From assembly GCA_000716465.1 (NCBI GenBank), contig JNWL01000071.1, positions 1 to 21,018 of the forward strand: a DNA stretch of 21,018 bases, in the 5' to 3' direction. The position numbers and the translations under genes were made by a program. Below, one piece after another: positions 1-5,327 of the stretch. The notes below the pieces were generated by a model. That model did not search any database and was not told where the DNA came from. It saw only the letters and a program-made list of their open reading frames with translations. Each line of letters opens with the position of its first letter. The stretch's first letter is position 1. The DNA is from Streptomyces bikiniensis (GTDB lineage: Bacteria; Actinomycetota; Actinomycetes; Streptomycetales; Streptomycetaceae).

Positions 1-41
1 TAGACCGCTCGTCGGCAGCGTCAGATGTGTATAAGAGACAG
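1..41. other. Untrimmed Nextera sequencing adapter (not genomic)
   Basis: Bases 9-41 match the 33-base Illumina Nextera read-1 adapter exactly, including the 19-base Tn5 mosaic end at 23-41 (agatgtgtataagagacag). Bases 1-8 (tagaccgc) sit where the i5 index belongs and differ by one base from the common index TAGATCGC. This segment is library-preparation sequence left on a contig end. Genomic sequence starts at about position 42. Confidence 0.97.
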
Positions 42-363
42 CGTCGGGGGCGGGCGCGTCGGTGGCCGGGGGGCCTGCCGGGGCGGCGCGCAGGGTGGTG
101 GCGACGGCCGCCGCGACCGCCCGGGTGGCGGCCCGGCGCAGGACGCGCGCCGGGGTGCGCCGGGGTGCGTGGAGCTCGACGTGGCCGCCCAGGTAGGCGC
201 GGCCGGCCTCCGTCAGGGCGCGCTGCGCGGTGCGCCGGGCGGTGCCGTCGAGCCCGTACGGAAGGGGGGCGCGGCTCCCGGCGGCGGTGACGGTGATGCC
301 GGGGACCTCCCGTACGGAGAAGCGGGCGCGGACGGCGGCGGCGCGCGGACGGCGGCGGTTCAC
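42..363 (-). CDS. Unrecognised protein, 3' part lost at the contig end
   Basis: The frame stays open from a GTG at 363-361 down to the adapter junction, about 107 codons with no stop. The GTG overlaps the TGA of the upstream FMN-protein gene by four bases (GTGA), which indicates translational coupling; no separate Shine-Dalgarno is visible. The visible N-terminal part is rich in Ala and Arg (start [15 protein letters not shown], then VREVPGITVTAAGSRAPLPY and GGHVELHAPRR). I see no signal peptide, clear membrane segment or family motif. Its place as the last gene of the glutamate mutase/AsnRS-like/FMN-protein group suggests a part in the same precursor pathway, but I cannot assign a function. 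The protein is incomplete because the contig stops, not because the gene is broken. Whether the short open frame is truly translated rests on the GTGA overlap and lack of stops. Confidence 0.55.
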
Positions 364-1952
364 GCGGAACGGCCCGGTCCGTCGGCCGGAGCGGGGCCGG
401 GGGCGGAGGGACCGGCGGAGGCGGTCGGCGGGGCCTGGTCGGGGGCAGGGGTCGGGGCCTGGGCGTGAACGGGGGCCGGGGCCTGGGTCTGGGCATGGGC
501 ATGGGCATGGGCGTGGACCGAAGCCGGCGCCGAGGTCGGGGCGTGGACCGGAGCCGGGCCCGGGGCCCGGGGGTGCGTCGGAGCCCGGTGGGGGTCCGGC
601 GCGGGGCCGGCGTACGGGGCGGGGCCGGCGTACGGGTCGGGGCCGGCGTACGGGTCGGGGAACGGGGGCGGGGACCAGAGGTCGTCGGGGGCGAGGGCGG
701 CGGGGGCGTACTTGCCGAGGGCGCTGACGAGGAGGCGGAGTTCGAGGGCGAGCGCGCCGACCAGGCGCTCCAGGCCGTGCTCGGGGTCCTCGTCGACGGC
801 GACGAGGGCGGCGCGGCCGAGGCCGACGGCGCCGGCGCCGAGCGCGAGCGCGCGGACGGCGCGGCCGCCCTCCCAGACGCCGCCCGTGGCGAGCAGGCAG
901 CCGGTGGGGGTGCCGATCCGGCGCAGGGCCTCCGCGAGCGGCAGGCCGACCTGGTCGAGGAAGACGCCCGGCGCCCAGCCGGTGCCGCCTTCCGCGCCGT
1001 CGACGGTGACGGCGTCGGCGCCGGCCGCCCAGGCGGTGCGGGCGGCGTGGCCGATGTCACGGCCGGGGTGGAACTTCACCCAGGTGCGGGCCTTGGGGAA
1101 GTTGTTGCGCATGAAGCGGAGCTGCTGGCGGAGGATCTCCTCGGTGAACGTGCCCGGGGTGGCACAGCGCAGGCTGCGCGGCGCGTCCGGTCCGAAGACC
1201 TCGCGGACGGTGAAGCGGCGGGCGAGCTGCTCGGCCTCGGCCCGGTCGACGACGGTCATGCCGCCGAGGCCCGGCTTGGCGCCCTGGCCGGTCTTCAGCT
1301 CGAAGGCGAGGCGGCCCGTCTCCAGGAGGGGGCGGAAGGCGGGGTCGCTGTAGAGGAGGTTCCACACCTCGGAGTCGGCGTCCTCGGTGGACTGCTGGAC
1401 GACGATGCCGCCCGTGCCGTCCGGGGCGGCCTCCAGGTACGCCTCGACGCGGGCGAGGAGGGCGGAGCGGGTGGCGTCGCCTCCGCCCGCTCCACCGCGC
1501 CGGTAGCCGTGGACCGGGACCATGTTCTCCCCGATGACCATGGGGATGCCGAGGCGTGCGGCCTGGCGGCTCGCGTGGACCGCGAGGTCGCCGCTGCCGG
1601 CCCGGGTGGAGCCGAAGGCGGAGAGGTAGAGCGGCAGGCGGGCGGTGAACCCGCCGACGCGGGTGGTGAGGTCGACGTCGTCGAACTCCGGCTCCCGCGC
1701 GAGGTCGATGAGCTTCTCCAGCCGCTCGGGCATGAAGACCGGCGGCACGATCCGCATCCGGTCGAGCGCGTCGCCGGCGGCCGCGGCCGTCGGGCCGAAG
1801 AGGCGGCTGCCGTACGCCGCGGGGTCGGGGAAGACGGCGGCGGTGCCGAGCCGGGCGCGGGCGCGTACCGGTTCCTCGGGGAAGCCGGGGGCGGTGAGGG
1901 CGGGGGCGGTGGGCCGCGCCGGAGCGGCGGGGGCGGTCGGGCGCGTGGTCAC
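360..1952 (-). CDS. FMN-binding glutamate-synthase-like domain protein with a repetitive tail
   Basis: The 530-residue protein resembles the central FMN barrel of glutamate synthase and stand-alone FMN oxidoreductases of that fold. Visible motifs are QGAKPGLGG (223-231), WVKFHPGRDIG (291-301), DGAEGGTGW (318-326, compare SGHDGGTGA in GltB) and the phosphate-binding run ATGG...ALALGAGAVGLG (355-379). It lacks the glutaminase domain, and the cysteine cluster that binds 3Fe-4S in true glutamate synthase is absent; only two cysteines occur (263, 352). The barrel covers about 30-425. Residues 428-530 are low complexity: three DPYAGP-type units, a HAHAHAHA run, then Pro/Ala. The GTG start at 1952 overlaps the TGA of the AsnRS-like gene (GTGA). 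The GTGA junction at the far end shows the tail is translated in frame. It may reduce an imine or oxidise an amino acid related to 3-methylaspartate; substrate and direction are not known. Confidence 0.8.
   Translation of the reverse strand: MTTRPTAPAAPARPTAPALTAPGFPEEPVRARARLGTAAVFPDPAAYGSRLFGPTAAAAGDALDRMRIVPPVFMPERLEKLIDLAREPEFDDVDLTTRVGGFTARLPLYLSAFGSTRAGSGDLAVHASRQAARLGIPMVIGENMVPVHGYRRGGAGGGDATRSALLARVEAYLEAAPDGTGGIVVQQSTEDADSEVWNLLYSDPAFRPLLETGRLAFELKTGQGAKPGLGGMTVVDRAEAEQLARRFTVREVFGPDAPRSLRCATPGTFTEEILRQQLRFMRNNFPKARTWVKFHPGRDIGHAARTAWAAGADAVTVDGAEGGTGWAPGVFLDQVGLPLAEALRRIGTPTGCLLATGGVWEGGRAVRALALGAGAVGLGRAALVAVDEDPEHGLERLVGALALELRLLVSALGKYAPAALAPDDLWSPPPFPDPYAGPDPYAGPAPYAGPAPDPHRAPTHPRAPGPAPVHAPTSAPASVHAHAHAHAQTQAPAPVHAQAPTPAPDQAPPTASAGPSAPGPAPADGPGRSA
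492..515. repeat. Hexanucleotide microsatellite encoding a His-Ala run
   Basis: Three to four tandem copies of a gggcat-type hexamer lie inside the 3' end of the FMN-protein gene. On the minus strand they encode alternating His-Ala (residues 480-487). The unit length keeps the reading frame, so expansion or contraction would change tail length only. Confidence 0.8.
600..653. repeat. Three 18-bp tandem repeats (DPYAGP units)
   Basis: Units of the form ggggccggcgtacgggtc occur three times in tandem with few changes. On the minus strand they encode Asp/Ala-Pro-Tyr-Ala-Gly-Pro in residues about 434-451 of the FMN protein, directly after its barrel domain. They start the low-complexity tail. Confidence 0.85.
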
Positions 1953-2962
1953 GGGGCCACCACCCCGGGGAGCTTCGGGTAGGCGCTGACCTGCCAGAGG
2001 GCGTCCAGGCCGGTGAGGAAGCGGACGAGCCGCTGGAGGCCCATGCCGAAGCCGGCGCTGGACGGGATGCCCTCGCGGGCCTCCTTCAGGTACCAGGCGT
2101 ACTTGGCGGGGTTCTCACCGCTCTCCCGCATCCGGGTGACGAGGGTGGCGTAGTCGGCCTCGCGCTCGCTGCCGGAGACGAGCTCGCCGTAGCCGTGCGG
2201 GGCGATGAGGTCGAAGTTGCGCAGCACGCCGGGGCGTTCGGGGTCCTCGCGGTCGTAGAAGCCGCGGGATCCCTTGGGGTAGTCGTCGACGAAGAACGGC
2301 CGGTCGCTCTCCAGGGAGAGGATCCGCTCGCCGGTCCAGTCGATCTCGCCGTCGGGGTTCTGCGGGTGGCCGAGGGAGAGCAGCCGGGCGACGGCCTCCT
2401 CGTGGGTGCGGACGTCGTACTTGCCGGCGCGGACGTCGGCGAAGTCGGCCTCCTCGCGGCCGAGTCCGGTGAGCAGCTCGGGGACGGCGGTCCAGACGTG
2501 CTCGGTGACGTGGGTGAGGAGGCCGGCAGCGATCTCCTGGGCGTCCTCGCGGCTCGCGTCGGCGATCTCGACGTCGATCTGGTGGAACTCGACGAGGTGG
2601 CGGCCGGTGGTGGCGGTCTCCTCGGGCTCCACCCGGACGTTGGGGGCGATGTAGAAGAGCCGGGGGAAGCCCCGCAGGGACGCCTGCTTGTAGAGGATGG
2701 CGCTGGTCATGAGCTTGTACGGGTGGCCGTAGTAGTCGACGTCGAGGGCCTTGGCGCCGCGCCCGCCCGGGTCGGTGACGGGACCGACGAGCGGCGGGAG
2801 GAGCTCGGTGAAGCCCTCGCCGCGCAGGTAGTCGCGGGCGGCCTGGAGGGCCTCCTGCTGGACGAGCATGGCGGTGCGCAGCCGGGGCGAGCGCAGGTGC
2901 TCGCCGAGCGGCGGCGGGGTGCCCGGCGCGGTCTCGTCGGCGGTGGCGGCGGTCAGGTCCAT
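1949..2962 (-). CDS. Asparaginyl-tRNA-synthetase-like class II synthetase core (probable amide-forming ligase)
   Basis: The 337-residue protein has the class II aminoacyl-tRNA synthetase catalytic fold of the Asp/Asn type. Motif 1 lies near residues 41-63, motif 2 near 102-133 (FYIAPNVRVE, then RHLVEFHQIDVEI) and motif 3 near 303-314 (AGFGMGLQRLVR). The segment DLIAPHGYGELVSGSERE (251-268) matches the Asn-type signature. The N-terminal OB-fold that binds the anticodon is missing; only about 28 residues precede the core. The known precedent is the archaeal AsnRS paralogue that makes free asparagine from aspartate, ATP and ammonia. Beside a glutamate mutase, the inferred reaction is adenylation of the side-chain carboxylate of 3-methylaspartate and amidation to 3-methylasparagine. 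Start ATG at 2962 has an AGGAG site seven bases upstream. The gene follows the mutase after 233 bp and is GTGA-coupled to the FMN-protein gene. A tRNA-dependent role is possible but less likely. Confidence 0.85.
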   Translation of the reverse strand: MDLTAATADETAPGTPPPLGEHLRSPRLRTAMLVQQEALQAARDYLRGEGFTELLPPLVGPVTDPGGRGAKALDVDYYGHPYKLMTSAILYKQASLRGFPRLFYIAPNVRVEPEETATTGRHLVEFHQIDVEIADASREDAQEIAAGLLTHVTEHVWTAVPELLTGLGREEADFADVRAGKYDVRTHEEAVARLLSLGHPQNPDGEIDWTGERILSLESDRPFFVDDYPKGSRGFYDREDPERPGVLRNFDLIAPHGYGELVSGSEREADYATLVTRMRESGENPAKYAWYLKEAREGIPSSAGFGMGLQRLVRFLTGLDALWQVSAYPKLPGVVAP

Positions 2963-3195
2963 GTCGGGGCTCCTGTTTCGTGCGGGCGGGTGGCGTGTGC
3001 GGCGGCCGGGGAGGGGGCCGGACGCGTGCTCCGCGGCCGGGCGGTCCGGGGCGTGTGTCGTGGGGACGGGGTGCGTGCGGTGTGGCCGGGCGGCCCGTGG
3101 GTGGGCGGTGCGGCCGGGGCGACCGTGGTCGTGCTCTTCGCGGCCGGGTGGCCCGGGGCGGGTGCGGGAGGCGGGCGGGACGGTCCGGTGGTGTG
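2963..3195. other. Intergenic spacer between mutase large subunit and AsnRS-like gene
   Basis: A 233-bp non-coding gap, strongly GC-rich. It holds the ribosome binding site of the downstream gene. I see no long inverted repeat and no convincing promoter hexamers. The minus-strand frame through it reads only as arginine/proline-rich shadow protein. Confidence 0.6.
2970..2974 (-). promoter_or_regulatory. Ribosome binding site of the AsnRS-like gene
   Basis: AGGAG on the minus strand, seven bases before the ATG at 2962. It fixes this start. The same frame is open far upstream to 3946, but that extension is an arginine- and proline-rich shadow lying over the mutase gene. Confidence 0.75.
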
Positions 3196-4539
3196 TCAGA
3201 CGGTGAGCGGGGTGGCGGAGGAGTGGTCGTGGCCGCCCCCGGGGGCGGGGCCGTCGGGGGGTTCGCCGGCGGGGGCGCGCCGTCCGTCGTAGCTGCCGGC
3301 CACGTGCCACAGGGCGGTGAGCAGGCCGTCGGCGGTCAGCGGGGCGGTGTCGGCGGCGGCGTCGGGGCGCAGCGGCATGGCTCCGGTGCGGGCCCAGCGG
3401 AGGCGGCCGGCCGGGTCGATGAAGCCGAGGGAGCGGCCGGGGTTGTCGGGGTGCAGGCAGAAGGGGACGTCGAGGAGGCCGCGGGCGAAGGCGTCGGGCA
3501 GTGCCCGGGCGAGGTCGGGGTGGAGGTCGAGGACGGCCTCCACGAGGGCGCGGGCCTCCAGGTAGACCTCGCTGTCGGCGCCGTCGTCGGGGCCGGGGGC
3601 CTCTTCGAGGGCGGCGGCCGCGGCGGCGGTCTCCAGGGCGCGGACGTTCTCGTCGACGGTCGGGATGCGGTGGGCCTCGGCGGCGGTCTTGACGATGAGC
3701 CGTCCGGCCCCGGCGCGGACCGCGAGCCGCGCGGAGTCCTCCAGCAGGCGCAGCGCGCCCCGCTCGGTGTGCGGGTAGACGCCCATGTAGGTGTAGAGGA
3801 CGACGTGGCGTTCGACGTCGGCGGGGAGGAACTCGGCGGCGAGCCGGCCCAGGGCGCGCAGGGCCTCCTCGTCCTGGCCGGGGTGGGTCTGCTGGGCGTA
3901 GCTGAGGGAGACGCTGCGGAGCCCGTACCGGACGAAGAAGAGGCACTCCAGGAGGCTGGTGGCGACGAGCAGGCCGGGCGGGCAGAGCTGGCCGAGGAGG
4001 CAGCCGCCGAAGCTCTCCAGGTGCGGGGTGGAGCCGGGCCGGGCGCCCTCGGCGAGCAGGGCGCAGGCACGGACCCAGGCGGCGACCGAGTCGCGCAGCG
4101 GGGTGCGGCCGTAGGGCAGGCAGTAGGAGACCGGGCCGCCCTCGGTGGCGTCGAGCCCGGCCGCCAGCAGGGCGCGGACGATGGGCTCGGGACGGGCGGA
4201 GCCGTGCCGGACCTGGACGGGGAAGCCGGCGCCGTGCAGCCCGTCGAGGACGGCGCGGGTGGTGGCCGGCGCGTGGGCGGCGATCGGGTAGCCGTTGAGG
4301 CGGGTGCCGTCGGCGACGGCGGCGCGGGCGCCGGCCAGGTCGCCGACACGGGTGTAGCTGTCGACGGTCAGGGTGCCGGCGGTGTGCGCGGTGGCGGCCC
4401 GGGTGCGGGCGAGGCCGTCGCGCATCGCGCGGGGGTCGCCGAAGCCCATGCGGGGCTGGACGACGAGCCGGCCGGCGGCGGCCGAGGCCGTGACGAAGGC
4501 TCCGAAGGAGGGGGCCGGGCCGGCGGGGTGCGCGGTCAC
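3196..4539 (-). CDS. Glutamate mutase (methylaspartate mutase) large, epsilon-type subunit
   Basis: This 447-residue protein is the catalytic subunit of coenzyme-B12-dependent glutamate mutase, which rearranges L-glutamate to (2S,3S)-3-methylaspartate. Family landmarks appear in order: QPRMGFGD (28-35), TVDSYTRVGD (58-67), GTRLNGYPIAAH (78-89), QVRHGSARPE (109-118), EGGPVSYCLPYGRTPL (133-148), HLESFGG (173-179), CPPGLLVATSLLE (186-198) and SLSYAQQTHPGQDEEA (211-226). The arginine in SYTR and Glu175 fall where the clostridial enzyme has substrate-binding residues. Length is slightly below the roughly 480 residues of the clostridial subunit. The GTG start at 4539 overlaps the TGA of the small subunit gene (GTGA) and has GGAGGT six bases upstream, so both subunits are made together. 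In lipopeptide clusters such as friulimicin the same pair supplies 3-methylaspartate. The C-terminal 25 residues are Gly/Pro/His-rich and probably flexible. Confidence 0.93.
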   Translation of the reverse strand: MTAHPAGPAPSFGAFVTASAAAGRLVVQPRMGFGDPRAMRDGLARTRAATAHTAGTLTVDSYTRVGDLAGARAAVADGTRLNGYPIAAHAPATTRAVLDGLHGAGFPVQVRHGSARPEPIVRALLAAGLDATEGGPVSYCLPYGRTPLRDSVAAWVRACALLAEGARPGSTPHLESFGGCLLGQLCPPGLLVATSLLECLFFVRYGLRSVSLSYAQQTHPGQDEEALRALGRLAAEFLPADVERHVVLYTYMGVYPHTERGALRLLEDSARLAVRAGAGRLIVKTAAEAHRIPTVDENVRALETAAAAAALEEAPGPDDGADSEVYLEARALVEAVLDLHPDLARALPDAFARGLLDVPFCLHPDNPGRSLGFIDPAGRLRWARTGAMPLRPDAAADTAPLTADGLLTALWHVAGSYDGRRAPAGEPPDGPAPGGGHDHSSATPLTV

Positions 4540-4946
4540 GCCGGGACCTCCGTACGGGCTCTGACGGCGAGGAAGCCGCGCAGGGCTGCGAGGTCGTCGC
4601 CGAGGACCGCGTCGCAGCCGGCGTCGAGGAGCCGGGCGACGTCGTCGTCCTGGCGGTGGCCGGCGACGCCGAGCTTGCCGCCGAGGACGACCGGCAGGGC
4701 GGCCAGGGCGGGTTCGGCGCGCAGCCGGCGGACGGCGGCGAGGCCGTCGCGGTAGCCGTGGCCGTTGACGCTGCTGAGCACCACCGCGTCCGGCGCGTGC
4801 CGCCGGCAGGCGTCCGCGAGGAGTTCGGCGTCCACGCAGGGGCCGAGCCCGACGACCTCGTACCCGAGCTCCTCCAGGAAGAGCCGGAGGTACACCAGAT
4901 TCCACGTATGGGAGTCCGAGGCGGTCCCGCTCAAGAGAATCTTCAT
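4536..4946 (-). CDS. Glutamate mutase small, cobalamin-binding sigma-type subunit
   Basis: The 136-residue protein has the B12-binding Rossmann fold of glutamate mutase small subunits. Visible landmarks are SDSHTWN (10-16) at the cobalamin-binding loop, LSSVNGHGYRDG (57-68) and VVLGGKLGVAG (86-96). In the usual DxHxxG motif, Asp11 and the cobalt-ligating His13 are kept, but the Gly position is Asn16. I chose the ATG at 4946 because the protein then begins directly with the first beta strand (MKILLSGTAS), as in the family. An in-frame TTG at 5000 would add 18 Pro/Leu/Ser residues with no family match. Neither start has a clear Shine-Dalgarno. This is the first gene after the terminator-like hairpin at 5047-5089, so it probably opens a separate transcript encoding the 3-methylaspartate supply genes. 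Confidence 0.9.
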   Translation of the reverse strand: MKILLSGTASDSHTWNLVYLRLFLEELGYEVVGLGPCVDAELLADACRRHAPDAVVLSSVNGHGYRDGLAAVRRLRAEPALAALPVVLGGKLGVAGHRQDDDVARLLDAGCDAVLGDDLAALRGFLAVRARTEVPA

Positions 4947-5046
4947 GCTTGAAGAATAATTCTCGGAGGGTTCCGGAAGGGGAAGGAGAAGCGGCAGCAA
5001 CGACCGGCACTTTCGCTTTTCAGGGGATTTTCGGGAAGGGCATGGA
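4947..5046 (-). promoter_or_regulatory. Leader region of the mutase operon, possible promoter
   Basis: The gap upstream of the small mutase gene is clearly less GC-rich than the rest of the window. It contains AAAA/TTTT stretches and, at 4953-4963, the interrupted palindrome agaat-a-attct only a few bases from the start codon. A TATTCT sequence on the minus strand could be a -10 box, but I cannot pair it with a good -35 box. Its position after a strong hairpin and before the first mutase gene makes a promoter likely; the exact site is a guess. Confidence 0.35.
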
Positions 5047-5089
5047 AAAGGCGCCGCGCCCCGCTGGGAATGCGGGGCGCGGCGCCTTT
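5047..5089 (-). terminator. Strong hairpin terminator after the MbtH gene
   Basis: A perfect 18-bp inverted repeat: arms 5047-5064 and 5072-5089 with a seven-base loop (tgggaat). The core is a GC-rich gcgccgcgccccgc arm bounded by AAA/TTT. On the minus strand it lies 23 bases after the mbtH stop codon and ends in a short U run (CCUUUUCC). It separates the NRPS block from the mutase block. Confidence 0.85.
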
Positions 5090-5111
5090 CGCGAGAAGGC
5101 CGCGAGAAGGG

Positions 5112-5327
5112 TCAGGCGTACTGGGCGACGAGGCTCCGGGGACGGATGTCGGTCCAGCTGGTGGTGATGTACTCCAGGGCTTCTCCCCGGTCACCGGGGC
5201 CCCAGACGCTGGTCCAGCCGGCCGGGACGGCGGCGAAGGCCGGCCACAGGGAGTGCTGCCCCTCGTGGTTGACGACGACGCGGAAGGGGTTCTCGGCGTT
5301 GTCGAAGGGGTTGACGGAATCGCTCAT
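5112..5327 (-). CDS. mbtH: MbtH-like protein (adenylation-domain helper)
   Basis: The 71-residue protein has the full MbtH signature: NPFDN near the start, [12 protein letters not shown] (20-31), [14 protein letters not shown] (34-47), then LEYI and [10 protein letters not shown] (57-66). MbtH-like proteins bind NRPS adenylation domains and are often needed for their folding or activity. The ATG at 5327 overlaps the stop of the terminal NRPS (ATGA), and GAGGA lies seven bases upstream, inside the NRPS 3' end. Expression is therefore tied to the synthetase. Its likely clients are the three A domains of this cluster; which of them need it cannot be read from sequence. It is the last gene before the hairpin terminator. 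Confidence 0.95.
   Translation of the reverse strand: MSDSVNPFDNAENPFRVVVNHEGQHSLWPAFAAVPAGWTSVWGPGDRGEALEYITTSWTDIRPRSLVAQYA

Noticed and set aside
23..41. Tn5 mosaic end as evidence of a natural transposon
   Set aside because: It is part of the exact commercial adapter, at the very contig end, with an index before it; no transposase is present.
25..727. Plus-strand reading frames beginning MCIRDS and MYKRQ and a further Arg/Gly-rich frame
   Set aside because: The starts are translations of the Nextera adapter, and the rest is antisense to the truncated gene and the FMN-protein gene with low-complexity composition.
360..1952. Calling the FMN protein a glutamate synthase large subunit
   Set aside because: It has neither the glutaminase domain nor the Fe-S cysteines and is only about one third of that length.
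1949..3946. A 665-residue version of the AsnRS-like protein
   Set aside because: The N-terminal half is Arg/Pro shadow over the mutase gene; AGGAG before the ATG at 2962 marks the true start.
4536..5000. TTG start adding 18 residues to the mutase small subunit
   Set aside because: The added residues do not resemble the family, and no ribosome site precedes the TTG; family proteins begin at the first beta strand.
3196..5010. A 604-residue version of the mutase large subunit
   Set aside because: The extra N-terminal part is an out-of-frame reading of the small subunit gene. The GTGA overlap and GGAGGT site place the start at 4539.
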